Shown here: positions 1 through 9,117 of the stretch, piece after piece
Layout: every line of letters begins with the position of its first letter
Numbering within the stretch: the stretch's first letter is position 1
From: JANNVZ01 sp031418455
GTDB lineage: Bacteria; Bacteroidota; Bacteroidia; Flavobacteriales_D; Sanyastnellaceae
DNA length: 64,000 nt
Assembly: GCA_031418455.1 (NCBI GenBank)
Contig: JANOXJ010000074.1
Location: forward strand, 1 to 64,000
Direction: 5' to 3'
Program-made: the position numbers and the translations under genes
The notes under the pieces: generated by a model
The model's input: only the letters and a program-made list of their open reading frames with translations
What the model was told of the DNA's origin: nothing
The model's database searches: none

Positions 1-81
1 CAAAACGATGAGTTTGCAATGGCACAGTTCTACACTTTTGAGCCCTTGGTGCGGCCTATTGAATATTATTTGAAAAAGTAA
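1..81 (+). CDS. C-terminal end of an unidentified protein (truncated by window edge)
   Basis: Frame 1 is open from the first base to a TAA at 79-81 and encodes 26 residues ending in EYYLKK. The gene begins outside the window, so neither start nor domain can be given and I do not recognise the product. It converges on the minus-strand methyltransferase gene with only three bases between the two stop codons. Confidence 0.6.
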   Translation, partial: QNDEFAMAQFYTFEPLVRPIEYYLKK

Positions 82-84
82 ATC

Positions 85-816
85 TTATTGTTTTCTAAAC
101 CACTCTGCCATAATAATGCCTGCGGCCACCGAGGCATTTAAACTTTCTGTTACTTCCGTGCCTTTTATAGTAATGTAATCATTCAGCAAAAGGCGCATTT
201 CAGCGCGCAAACCGTGGCTTTCGCTGCCCATAACTAAAGCACACTTTTGCGGAAAGTTATAGTCAAAAAGGTTTTTTCCATGCATATCAGCACCCACTGC
301 CTTAAAATTATTTTGCTGTAATATGTCCTTTATTCCCTCCATAGATTCATACACCACCTTAAGTCTAAAAATGCTGCCCATGGTGCTTTGCACCACCTTC
401 GGGTTGTATATCTCCACACAATCTGCTGTGCACACTATGGTGCTTATACCAAACCAGTCGGCAGTGCGCATAATGGTGCCCATGTTGCCGGGGTCGGCTA
501 TTCCATCCAGCACTAGAATCATATTTTCCGTTATTGTTTGAGCCTTTATGTCTGGTTGTTTTAACACTGCCAGGTGCTGCGAGGCGTTGCTCAAAGCACT
601 CATCATCTCCATTTCTTTAGAGGTTATTCTAAAGGCATGTTTGTGTTTTTCTACAAAAGCATCGTCAGTGGTGTATAGCGCTACCAGCGCATAGCCCGAC
701 CCAATGGCCTCTTCAGTCATTTTTTTCCCTTCTACAAAAAATAGCCCGTGTTCCGTCCGAAACTTTTTCTGATGAAGTTGGCGCACTAATTTGATATCTT
801 TTTTCAACGGTAACAT
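85..816 (-). CDS. TrmH/SpoU-family RNA 2'-O-methyltransferase
   Basis: A 243-residue SPOUT-class methyltransferase that transfers a methyl group from S-adenosylmethionine to a ribose 2'-OH in rRNA or tRNA. The three family motifs are visible: DPGNMGTIMR at about 108-117 (motif 1, with the catalytic Arg), LVMGSESHGL at about 194-203 and SLNASVAAGI at about 225-234; motifs 2 and 3 form the knotted SAM site. The first 90 residues look like the small substrate-binding domain that precedes SPOUT in RlmB-like enzymes. The exact target nucleotide cannot be told. The ATG lies 64 bases from the divergent tamL start. Length is typical for the family. Confidence 0.9.
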   Translation of the reverse strand: MLPLKKDIKLVRQLHQKKFRTEHGLFFVEGKKMTEEAIGSGYALVALYTTDDAFVEKHKHAFRITSKEMEMMSALSNASQHLAVLKQPDIKAQTITENMILVLDGIADPGNMGTIMRTADWFGISTIVCTADCVEIYNPKVVQSTMGSIFRLKVVYESMEGIKDILQQNNFKAVGADMHGKNLFDYNFPQKCALVMGSESHGLRAEMRLLLNDYITIKGTEVTESLNASVAAGIIMAEWFRKQ

Positions 817-880
817 ATTTGCAAATCTTCTTAAATATGAGGCTTACTTATCCTCAAATTGCGCTGCAAGATAAAAGTAC

Positions 881-3373
881 GTGAGGTGCATACTACAAAT
901 ACTATTTTTCATAGGAGCAGCAGCCCTTTTTGGCGCCTGCAGCAGCCTGCGCAACCTACCGGAGGGCCAGTCCTTCATGCACCGGCATGATGTGGCAGTG
1001 CACAATGCACCCATAGAGTATACAGTACCAGACGATGATTTGTTGTCGTTATCGCGCCAAAAGCCCAACAGAAGAGTGCTGTGGTGGCGATTTAACCACA
1101 CCGTGTATTTATTGGTGAATAAGAAAAAACTTGAAGCAAGCAGAGCCAAAGCCGCTGAGCGCTGTGTAAGAAAAAACGAAAGAAGAATACGCAAAGGCCG
1201 CTCCAGAAAAAACGAATGCAAGAGCTGGCAAATGTTTTGGGCAGAAACTGTAGGTGAACCCACTGTAATTTTAGACTCGGTGAAGGTGCTAAAGAGCGCC
1301 CAGCAAATGAACGTGTACTTGCAAAAAAAAGGCTACTTCAACAACCGAGTAGATGCTGAAATAATATACAACACAGATTCCAGTAAGTGCCATGTAGTGT
1401 ATAATGTATACCCTAACAAGCCATATCATTTGCGCAATATTACCTATGACATACAGGATGCTGAAATGGCTATTATGCTGCCTCAGATAAAAAAAATATC
1501 GGTGTTGGATAGCTCAAAAGTTTTTGATTTAGATGAAATGGATTTGCAGCGCGAAAAAATGGCGCAGTTCTACAACAACCATGGCTATTATGATTTTACC
1601 AAAGATTATATCTTGTATGATGCTGACAGCACTGTGGGCAACTATCAGGTAGATATTAAATTAATACTATCTGAGCCAATGGTTCCATTGGCAGAATTTC
1701 CTGATAGTTTGGTTTCAGTGCCCCACAAAAAATATTACATTGGGGATATATATGTGCATACTGATTGGGATACATCTATACCCAACTACGCACCTACTGA
1801 TACCCTCCGACATGATGGTTTGATAATAGTGTATAGCGGCACACCTAATCTGACTAAAGAATTAATATCGTGCATACAAGGCTACAATACAGGCGACTTA
1901 TATCAACGCGACCGATTGGATCAAACATATAAGCGCTATACTCAATTGGGTGTATTGCGTGCTACTACTATTCAAATAACTCCGCAACCTGAAAACGCAT
2001 TTGGTACGCATATTCTAGACACGCATATTCGTTTAACGCCTGCTAAAAAACAATTTTTCAGAATAGAACCACAGGTGACACACCGAAGTGGCAACATGGG
2101 TATATATGGCAACATAGTGTACACCAACCGCAATATATTTAAGGGTGCGGAGTCTATGGATGTGCGAATAATAACGGGTATGGAAGCATCGCAAACACTG
2201 GTGCAAACAGGCAACGGAACAGGCTCTAACATTAAAGGAAGCTTTGGCCTAAATACCTTTGAAATAGGACCTGAAATTACTTACCGAGTTCCGCGCCTTT
2301 GGCCGTTGAGTTGTGATTTTACAAAACGCAGCAGCGAACCACAAACTGCATTGAGCGCAGCATTCAACTACCAAAGAAGACCTGACTACAGGCGCACACT
2401 GTCGCAATTCAAATTCACACACAACTTTATAGAGAATCCTACTAAAGTGACGCGTGTATCTATAGACTGGGTAGAGTTTAGCATTATTAAAATTAAAAAA
2501 TCAGATGACTTTGAGAAATTTTTAGACACATTAAGAAATGCATTCTTGGCCAACAGTTATCGCGACCACTTAATACTTGCCCTAAACGGAAATTTTACCT
2601 GGAATACACAAAAGGCCACGTTTCAAAAAAAATATTTCTATTGGCGAGCAAGCCTTTCACAAGCAGGATTTTTGCTTAATGAAACCATGCAGAATATTGT
2701 AAAGGCCAAAAAAGATGAGGCAGGCAGTTATGAAATAGCCGGAATACGTTATGCGCAATATGTGCGTGCAGAACAAGACCTGCGCCTCTATTTTAAAGTG
2801 AATGAGAAAAATGGATTTGTGTGGCGCGTATATGGCGGTATTGGCGTTCCTTATGGCAACTTGAATGTGCTCCCTTTTGAAAAAAGTTTTTTCAGTGGCG
2901 GCAGCAATGGCATGCGCGCATGGCAAGCAAGGTCGCTTGGCCCTGGCTCTTCCAGAGATTCTTCATCGGTAGTATCTTATAACAACATAGGTGAGATAAA
3001 ACTTGAGGGCAATGTGGAATACAGATTTAAGATGACGAACATGCTGAACTTTGCACTATTTGCTGATGCTGGCAATATTTGGCTCCTAAATCCTGATCCT
3101 GATAAATTTGGCGCGGACTTCACATCTGAACGTTTTGCAAGCGAAATAGCCATTGGCTCAGGCATTGGTCTGCGCCTCAACTTCGACATATTCCTTGTCC
3201 GTTTTGACTTGGGAGTAAAGCTAAAAGACCCTGCCAAAGTGCAAGGAGAGCGCTGGTTATGGCAACCTAAAGATGAGTACCTCTCCTATCTTTTAAGTGT
3301 AAACGAAACGTATACCAGTATTCCTTTCAGGAGTAATCTGGTACTCAATCTTGGTATTGGATTTCCGTTTTAA
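881..3373 (+). CDS. tamL: TamL-type outer-membrane assembly lipoprotein (BamA/TamA family)
   Basis: An 830-residue member of the Omp85 superfamily that would help insert proteins or lipids into the outer membrane together with a TamB-like partner. A lipoprotein signal ends in the lipobox LFGAC (about residues 16-20), so the N-terminus is lipidated, which is the Bacteroidota TamL arrangement rather than proteobacterial TamA. POTRA-like sequence covers about 125-370 and the C-terminal barrel about 390-830, with the GGSNGMRAW segment near 680 matching the conserved barrel-lumen loop. The start is GTG at 881: the in-frame TAA at 872-874 leaves almost no room for another. The chain ends in aromatic F (GIGFPF), as expected for a barrel. 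No tamB is adjacent in the window. Confidence 0.85.
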   Translation: MRCILQILFFIGAAALFGACSSLRNLPEGQSFMHRHDVAVHNAPIEYTVPDDDLLSLSRQKPNRRVLWWRFNHTVYLLVNKKKLEASRAKAAERCVRKNERRIRKGRSRKNECKSWQMFWAETVGEPTVILDSVKVLKSAQQMNVYLQKKGYFNNRVDAEIIYNTDSSKCHVVYNVYPNKPYHLRNITYDIQDAEMAIMLPQIKKISVLDSSKVFDLDEMDLQREKMAQFYNNHGYYDFTKDYILYDADSTVGNYQVDIKLILSEPMVPLAEFPDSLVSVPHKKYYIGDIYVHTDWDTSIPNYAPTDTLRHDGLIIVYSGTPNLTKELISCIQGYNTGDLYQRDRLDQTYKRYTQLGVLRATTIQITPQPENAFGTHILDTHIRLTPAKKQFFRIEPQVTHRSGNMGIYGNIVYTNRNIFKGAESMDVRIITGMEASQTLVQTGNGTGSNIKGSFGLNTFEIGPEITYRVPRLWPLSCDFTKRSSEPQTALSAAFNYQRRPDYRRTLSQFKFTHNFIENPTKVTRVSIDWVEFSIIKIKKSDDFEKFLDTLRNAFLANSYRDHLILALNGNFTWNTQKATFQKKYFYWRASLSQAGFLLNETMQNIVKAKKDEAGSYEIAGIRYAQYVRAEQDLRLYFKVNEKNGFVWRVYGGIGVPYGNLNVLPFEKSFFSGGSNGMRAWQARSLGPGSSRDSSSVVSYNNIGEIKLEGNVEYRFKMTNMLNFALFADAGNIWLLNPDPDKFGADFTSERFASEIAIGSGIGLRLNFDIFLVRFDLGVKLKDPAKVQGERWLWQPKDEYLSYLLSVNETYTSIPFRSNLVLNLGIGFPF

Positions 3374-3507
3374 TCATCTCATTTGCATATTCTCATTTTA
3401 TTGCATTCATCTTTCACTGCTATACCATTTATTGCATTAGTAGTCGAATAGAAACCTATTGCACTCCTTGTGGACATAAACATCCTCAGTAATTTTTCAA
3501 TTATTAC

Positions 3508-3515
3508 TAAATTTG
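3508..3515 (+). promoter_or_regulatory. Putative Bacteroidota -7 box (TAAATTTG) for the lipid operon
   Basis: TAAATTTG matches the Bacteroidota -7 consensus TAnnTTTG and ends 27 bases before the HMG-CoA reductase ATG. No clear TTG -33 element is seen at the usual distance. It is the only good box in the 169-base gap upstream of the ten-gene operon. Confidence 0.4.
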
Positions 3516-3542
3516 AAGCAACACTAAAGCCCACATTCCATT

Positions 3543-4820
3543 ATGTCATTCTCCTACAACAAATCACTAACCGCACTTAGGCGTATCAAAAGTGCGCATG
3601 AAATTCAATCGTTGTTAGAGAAGCTAAAACACCATCCGTTTAATAATACCGAGCGCAGTTCCTTTTCGTCCAAGGAAATGTTTAGTGCCAATGGGCAAAA
3701 CATGCGCCTTCAATTTTTAGAAAAAGAAACAGGTATTCAACCATCTATTTTGAGTGGTGAAAGAAAATTTGAAGACCTCTCACAATTAGAAGGCAACATT
3801 GAAAACTATATTGGTATGACACAAGTACCAACAGGTGTAATAGGCCCATTGCGCGTAATAGGTTCTGCGGCAGAAGGAGACTATTTTGTTCCCTTGGCCA
3901 CTAGCGAGGGCGCATTGGTTGCAAGTTATCACCGCGGTGCAAAAGCTACATTGTTAGCAGGCGGCATTAGTTCGGTTTGTTTAACTGAAGGTGTTCAGCG
4001 GTCACCGCTATTTCGTTTTTCAGATTTGGCCGATTTAGGTTCGTTCATAATATGGGCACTGAGCAATGAGCAAACAATGCGCGAAATAGTGAGTAGAACC
4101 AGTAGGCATGCGCAACTGGATGATATAAGCACTAATATAGAAGGCAACCAACTAATAATAACATTTACCTACTATACAGGCGATGCTTCGGGGCAAAATA
4201 TGGTGACCATATGTACAGATGCAGTATGCCAGTGGCTTGTGGCCAATGCACCCACAAAGCCAATCACATGGTATATAGAAGGAAATTTTTCGGGCGATAA
4301 AAAAGCAACTGCTATGTCATTTATGAATGTACGTGGTAAAAAAGTAACAGCAGAAATAGAATTACCAAAAGAAATAGTAGAAAGTGTTCTGAAAACCACT
4401 CCTGAAAAAATGGCTGAATACTGGCTAGCTTCTACCGTGGGCATAATTCAAACAGGAAGCATAGGTGCCCAAGGACATTATGCTAATGGTATTGCGGCTC
4501 TATTTATTGCAACAGGTCAGGATGCAGCTTGTGTAAGCGAAGCATCAGTAGGTGTTACACGAATGGAAACAACCCACAATGGCAATTTATATGCAGCAGT
4601 AACATTACCTAATTTAATAGTGGGTACTGTAGGAGGAGGCACCTCGCTTCCTACACAAAAGGAATGCTTGCAACTTATGGGATGTTATGGAGCCGGCAAT
4701 GCGCGCAAGTTTGCAGAAATATGCGCTGCATTGGTGCTTGCAGGCGAGCTTAGTATAGCAGCAGCGCTTTCCATAGGGCACTTCACTAGCGCACACTCCA
4801 TCTTAGGTAGAAAAAAATAA
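3543..4820 (+). CDS. Hydroxymethylglutaryl-CoA reductase (HMGR), first gene of the lipid operon
   Basis: A 425-residue soluble HMG-CoA reductase, which reduces HMG-CoA to mevalonate with NAD(P)H. The full catalytic set can be placed by motif: Glu122 in ATSEGALVAS, Lys253 in SGDKKATA, Asp327 in ATGQDAAC and His418 in FTSAHSILGR. The GTVGGGTSLP segment near 361-370 is the cofactor and dimer signature. The usual DAMGMN or DAMGAN motif is replaced by DASGQN (214-219), so the protein is a divergent member. It leads a ten-gene operon; no other mevalonate-pathway gene (synthase, kinases, decarboxylase) is in the window. The family call is firm, but the substrate could be a related thioester. The next gene starts 20 bases downstream. 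Confidence 0.88.
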   Translation: MSFSYNKSLTALRRIKSAHEIQSLLEKLKHHPFNNTERSSFSSKEMFSANGQNMRLQFLEKETGIQPSILSGERKFEDLSQLEGNIENYIGMTQVPTGVIGPLRVIGSAAEGDYFVPLATSEGALVASYHRGAKATLLAGGISSVCLTEGVQRSPLFRFSDLADLGSFIIWALSNEQTMREIVSRTSRHAQLDDISTNIEGNQLIITFTYYTGDASGQNMVTICTDAVCQWLVANAPTKPITWYIEGNFSGDKKATAMSFMNVRGKKVTAEIELPKEIVESVLKTTPEKMAEYWLASTVGIIQTGSIGAQGHYANGIAALFIATGQDAACVSEASVGVTRMETTHNGNLYAAVTLPNLIVGTVGGGTSLPTQKECLQLMGCYGAGNARKFAEICAALVLAGELSIAAALSIGHFTSAHSILGRKK

Positions 4821-4840
4821 ACTGCAAAAATCTGCCGATA

Positions 4841-5758
4841 ATGCCATCACTCTTCTCCCGCTTTTATCAATACCAAAAAGAAAGGTTTCCCTTTCTTACC
4901 CATGGCTTGCTTATAGCAGCATTTAGTTTTAGCGCCATATCCTATTCTCGCATTTGCAGAGAAGCAGCAGGATTTATCTCAACCGAAAAATTTTTGGTAT
5001 GCATATTCAACACCATTACCATATTCTTATTGCTGCGCATTTTTGATGAACATAAAGATGCTGAGGATGATGCCAAATACCGTAAGGAATTACCTGTACC
5101 ACGTGGTCTCATTACTTTACCGGAGCTTCGCAATATTGGTATATTCATTTTCATACTTCAGCTAGTTGTAAATAGCATAACATATCCAAAAATGCTCCTT
5201 TTGTATGCGGGAGTAATGCTATACATGGCACTTATGGGAAAAGAATTCTTTATAGCAAATTGGCTAAAAAAGCATCAGTTCTGGTATGTTGTATCACATA
5301 TGTTCATCATACCCTTTGTAGATGTGTTTGCCAGCGGCTACGACTGGTATTTGGAAGATGCTCATGCACCAATAGGTTTACTTTTCTTTTTTGCTGTATC
5401 GTTTATGAATGGCATAGTGCTGGAAATTGGCAGAAAAATAAGAGCGCCAAAAGACGAAAGCACAGGAGTACTCACCTACTCATCGTTGTTAGGTGCCACT
5501 AAATCTGTAAGCTTATGGACCCTTATGCTTGCCACTACTTTGGCATTGGCCATTTGTGCCTGCTATTATGCCCATCATACTACCGCAGTATATGTGGTGC
5601 TGGTGTGCAGCTTCTTGCTCACGCTTATTCCTGCTATTTTATTCTCCATTACTCAATCACCAAAAAGTGCGAAACGCATAGAGATAGCATCAGGACTTTG
5701 GACCATAACCATGTATTTATCACTTGGTGGCGTAGTAAAATTATTTGAATTACTTTAA
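4841..5758 (+). CDS. UbiA-superfamily membrane prenyltransferase (divergent)
   Basis: A 305-residue integral membrane protein with about eight or nine hydrophobic segments. The first Asp-rich motif is present (FDEHKDAEDD, residues 68-77, D69 and D73), followed by the PVPRG segment typical of UbiA proteins. The second motif is altered: instead of DxxxDxxxG it reads EIGRKIRAPKDE at 195-206. UbiA enzymes move a prenyl chain from a prenyl diphosphate to an aromatic ring, glycerol ether or other acceptor using Mg2+ bound by these acidic motifs. The acceptor here is unknown; position behind HMG-CoA reductase and ahead of CDP-lipid genes suggests a membrane lipid or polyprenyl product. It is not closely similar to the other UbiA gene at 18437-19402. 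Confidence 0.8.
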   Translation: MPSLFSRFYQYQKERFPFLTHGLLIAAFSFSAISYSRICREAAGFISTEKFLVCIFNTITIFLLLRIFDEHKDAEDDAKYRKELPVPRGLITLPELRNIGIFIFILQLVVNSITYPKMLLLYAGVMLYMALMGKEFFIANWLKKHQFWYVVSHMFIIPFVDVFASGYDWYLEDAHAPIGLLFFFAVSFMNGIVLEIGRKIRAPKDESTGVLTYSSLLGATKSVSLWTLMLATTLALAICACYYAHHTTAVYVVLVCSFLLTLIPAILFSITQSPKSAKRIEIASGLWTITMYLSLGGVVKLFELL

Positions 5759-5789
5759 ATATCATAAATATGCTTAGCACCTAGGACCT

Positions 5790-8348
5790 ATGCGATTCAT
5801 ATCATCTTATAAATACAAGACTACCGAAATAACCACTGATATAGTAGGTGGCAAGGCACATAACCTATTTGAATTAAATTCCTTAAGATTGAATGTGCCG
5901 CCTTTTGTAGTAATACCTTCTGACAGTCTTACAGAAAATGCTCAAAAGCTGAATGAAGCATTAAACGATGAATTTATAGCAAGCATTGCTAAAAATTTAA
6001 AAGGTGCTTCGTTCTTTGCAGTGCGTTCCTCAGCTACCGATGAAGATGGAAGCCAATTCAGTTTTGCGGGGCAGTTTGAAACATACCTTTTTGTACCCCA
6101 AAACCAATTGGCAGAGAAAATAAAATTAGTATGGCTGTCAGCACAATCTGATAGAGTAAAAGCGTATAGACAACAAAACAACCTAGCACCACACCAAGGC
6201 ATAGCTGTTATTGTACAAACCATGATAGAAGCTGATGCAGCCGGTGTTGCATTTGGCATTAATCCCACTAATGGCAATGCCAATGAAAAAATAATTTCGT
6301 CAGTTTGGGGCTTAGGAGAAGGATTAGTAAGTGGCGAATTAAATGCAGATACTTATATAGTGAGTTCGAATAAAATAGTATCTCAAATAGCCAAGAAAGA
6401 AGAAAAAATAATATGGAATAAAACTGACTTAGGAGGTATTGAAAAAACAAAATTAAAAGCCGAAGAATCTGAAAAGTCATCGCTAACCGATGCTCAAATA
6501 CATGACATAGCCAATATGTTAGGTTTATTGGATATGCACTATGGCCAACCACAAGATGTTGAGTTTGCACTGTATCAAAACACCATGTACTTGCTGCAAA
6601 CTAGACCAATCACCACTCTGAATATTCAAGAATCGACACAAGGTGATAAAATAATTTGGGACAATAGCAATATTATAGAATCCTATCCCGGTGTTACATC
6701 ACCACTTACATTTTCCTTTATTACAAAAATGTATGAGGCCGTATACATTCAACTAAGCGAATTACTTGGTGTAAGCCAAAAGGATATAGAAAAAAACAAG
6801 CAAGTATTTGCTAATATGCTGGGCTTGCTTGATGGGCGAGTATACTATAACTTGTTAAGCTGGTATAAGGCACTTGCTATGCTACCTGGTTATGCATTGA
6901 ATGCAGAATTCATGGAACGCATGATGGGAGTAAAAGAAAGATTTGAATTGAAAGATTACAAACCTCAAAGTGCATTTGCGGAAAGACTGCGTGTATTAAA
7001 AATGGTATGGGTAATGCTTCGCAACTTCAGGCAACTCAATAAAATGCGGACTACCTTCCAAGCAGAGTTTAATCTGGTAATGCGGCATTACAACGCGATA
7101 GATTTAAATGATAAGACCCCTGAGGAACTTATGAATTTATACTTGAACTTTGAACAAACTCTTCTAATAAAATGGAAAGCACCATTAGTAAATGACTTTT
7201 TTGCAATGATATTTTTTGGTGTTACTCAAAAGCTTACAGAGAAATATAAACTTCCGCCTGGTATACATAACGATTTACTATGCGGTGCTCGCGATATAAT
7301 ATCTACGGAGCCTATAAGATTGAGTAGAAATATATCCGCTGAAATATTGAAACACCCCTCAGCCAAAGCACTATTTCTGAATAACGAGGCGGCCAAAGTA
7401 TGGAATGAATTAGAAAATGTATCGGCAGAAATAAAAAACCAAATAAAAGACTACATAGCTGTTTTTGGTGAGCGGTGTGTAGGTGAGCTTAAACTAGAAA
7501 CAAAAACCTATAAACAAGCACCAGAATTATTTATAAGAATAATACAAGGCTACGTAAGACAAGGCATAGACAATAGCGAAACGCAAAGTAACATAGACAT
7601 AACAATGCGTGAGGAAGCTGAAAAAGGTGTTAGAACCCAATTAAAACACCAACCTTTAAAGAAATTCATTTTCAATTACTTCTTATCAAGAGCTCGAGTT
7701 CTTGTGAGTGCAAGAGAAAATTTGCGCTTCGAACGAACACGTGGATTTGGCAAAGTGCGCGAAATATTCAACGCTTTAGATACGAAACTACTTAATGCAG
7801 GACTTATAGAAAACAAACGCGATATATTCTTCCTTACTAAAGAAGAAATATTTGATTTTATAAAAGGCACAGCCGTTACACCTAATTTAAAATCATTAAT
7901 AAACATGCGCAAAATGGAATACGCCAATTTTGAGAAAAATGTGCCAAATGAGCGCATTACTACTTATGGCATAGTCTACCATGCCAATGATTTTTATACT
8001 AAAGAAAACAACATTACACCGCAAGGCGATATGCAAGGCTTAGGATGTTGTCCGGGCAAAGTGCGTGCACGTGTGCAAGTGGTTCGCAACCCCACTGAAG
8101 TAGAAGATTTGAATGGCGATATACTTGTTACATCCAGCACCGATCCGGGTTGGGTTACATTGTTTCCTACCGCTTCCGGAATTTTAGTAGAACGTGGATC
8201 GCTTCTTTCGCATTCAGCCATAGTATCGCGCGAAATGGGCAAGCCGTGCATAGTCGGTATTACCGGGCTTCTTGCACGCCTTAAGACAGGAGATGAAGTA
8301 GAAATGGACGGCAAAACCGGAGTAGTCAATATTATAACACCATCATGA
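5790..8348 (+). CDS. PEP synthase-like ATP phosphotransferase with rifampin-phosphotransferase architecture
   Basis: An 852-residue protein with the three-part layout of rifampin phosphotransferase. The N-terminal ATP-grasp (PPDK_N) region covers about 1-290 with GGKAHNL (20-26), AVRSSATDEDG (77-87) and QDVEFA (255-260). A long middle domain spans about 300-740 and a C-terminal PEP-utilizer swivelling domain about 765-852 carries the phosphohistidine in GSLLSHSAIV (His808). Such enzymes split ATP into AMP and Pi and pass the beta-phosphate through His to an acceptor, pyruvate in PEP synthase or an alcohol in rifampin phosphotransferase. The pyruvate/PEP TIM barrel of true PEP synthase is absent, so an alcohol acceptor is more likely. 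Context suggests a lipid alcohol; antibiotic inactivation is the alternative. It overlaps the next gene by ATGA. Confidence 0.8.
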   Translation: MRFISSYKYKTTEITTDIVGGKAHNLFELNSLRLNVPPFVVIPSDSLTENAQKLNEALNDEFIASIAKNLKGASFFAVRSSATDEDGSQFSFAGQFETYLFVPQNQLAEKIKLVWLSAQSDRVKAYRQQNNLAPHQGIAVIVQTMIEADAAGVAFGINPTNGNANEKIISSVWGLGEGLVSGELNADTYIVSSNKIVSQIAKKEEKIIWNKTDLGGIEKTKLKAEESEKSSLTDAQIHDIANMLGLLDMHYGQPQDVEFALYQNTMYLLQTRPITTLNIQESTQGDKIIWDNSNIIESYPGVTSPLTFSFITKMYEAVYIQLSELLGVSQKDIEKNKQVFANMLGLLDGRVYYNLLSWYKALAMLPGYALNAEFMERMMGVKERFELKDYKPQSAFAERLRVLKMVWVMLRNFRQLNKMRTTFQAEFNLVMRHYNAIDLNDKTPEELMNLYLNFEQTLLIKWKAPLVNDFFAMIFFGVTQKLTEKYKLPPGIHNDLLCGARDIISTEPIRLSRNISAEILKHPSAKALFLNNEAAKVWNELENVSAEIKNQIKDYIAVFGERCVGELKLETKTYKQAPELFIRIIQGYVRQGIDNSETQSNIDITMREEAEKGVRTQLKHQPLKKFIFNYFLSRARVLVSARENLRFERTRGFGKVREIFNALDTKLLNAGLIENKRDIFFLTKEEIFDFIKGTAVTPNLKSLINMRKMEYANFEKNVPNERITTYGIVYHANDFYTKENNITPQGDMQGLGCCPGKVRARVQVVRNPTEVEDLNGDILVTSSTDPGWVTLFPTASGILVERGSLLSHSAIVSREMGKPCIVGITGLLARLKTGDEVEMDGKTGVVNIITPS

Positions 8349-9088
8349 GCATTACAGCCATTGTCATTCTTTGTATTTATTTTCTTATTGGAGCCGTAGC
8401 ATTAAACGCCATAGGAAAAAACAAAACCAATGCTGAAAAAAAAGAATCTTGGTTGAAGTATTATGTATATATAATTATAGTATCAGTCGTTTTGCCTATA
8501 CTTTATCTAGGACACACGGCCATTTTTATTTTACATTTATTCATTGTGCTTTTTGGATTATATGAAATCATCAGCATTTCATATAAAGTGCGCACCAAGT
8601 ATCTTATTGCAGCCTTGGTTGTTTATCTCCCTATAGCAACTCTATTTTGCTTATACGCGCTGCTGGCAGACACTTCTCAAAAATTCTATTGGCTCATATT
8701 TTTTCTTGTACTCGTGTTTGATGGCTTTGCTCAAATAAGCGGACAACTATTTGGTGGTAAAAAATTAGTCCCATCAGTTAGTCCTAAAAAAACAATTTCA
8801 GGAGTATTAGGCGGAACACTAATGTGCTCCCTTACTGCCCTATTACTTTGCTATGAGGGGGGATTAGATTTTCTATGGTATGGCATACTTATAGGCCTTT
8901 TAGTAAGCGCATTTGCACTTGGTGGCGACCTATTAGCCTCAGTACTCAAAAGAAAATGCAACGTAAAGGACTACAGCCATATCATACCCGGACATGGCGG
9001 AGTGCTCGACAGATTTGATAGTTATATAATGGTTGCTGCCAGCATATACTTAGGCTATTTCTTGGTAATTACCTTCATTATGCATTAA
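8345..9088 (+). CDS. CdsA-type CDP-lipid synthase (phosphatidate cytidylyltransferase family)
   Basis: A 247-residue integral membrane protein with about seven hydrophobic segments. Its C-terminal half matches the CTP:phosphatidate cytidylyltransferase signature without a mismatch: SVLKRKCNVKD, then IIPGHGGVLDRFD near 213-225. The SPKKTISGVLGG segment (about 145-156) is the second conserved block. The family activates a lipid phosphate with CTP to give a CDP-lipid; relatives act on phosphatidate or on archaeal unsaturated archaetidic acid (CarS). Four-base overlap with the upstream phosphotransferase and a downstream CDP-alcohol phosphatidyltransferase argue that its product is consumed by the next gene. 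The lipid substrate is not evident from sequence. Confidence 0.88.
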   Translation: MSITAIVILCIYFLIGAVALNAIGKNKTNAEKKESWLKYYVYIIIVSVVLPILYLGHTAIFILHLFIVLFGLYEIISISYKVRTKYLIAALVVYLPIATLFCLYALLADTSQKFYWLIFFLVLVFDGFAQISGQLFGGKKLVPSVSPKKTISGVLGGTLMCSLTALLLCYEGGLDFLWYGILIGLLVSAFALGGDLLASVLKRKCNVKDYSHIIPGHGGVLDRFDSYIMVAASIYLGYFLVITFIMH

Positions 9089-9117
9089 CTAATAAACTAC
9101 GATTAAACCGAAGCAAT

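Noticed and set aside
844..1263. Minus-strand open frame opposite tamL
   Set aside because: It lies wholly opposite a well-supported long gene, has no family resemblance and shows a composition expected from the antisense frame.
5790..8348. Classic phosphoenolpyruvate synthase (PpsA)
   Set aside because: The pyruvate/PEP-binding barrel after the swivelling domain is missing; the swivelling domain is C-terminal, as in rifampin phosphotransferase.
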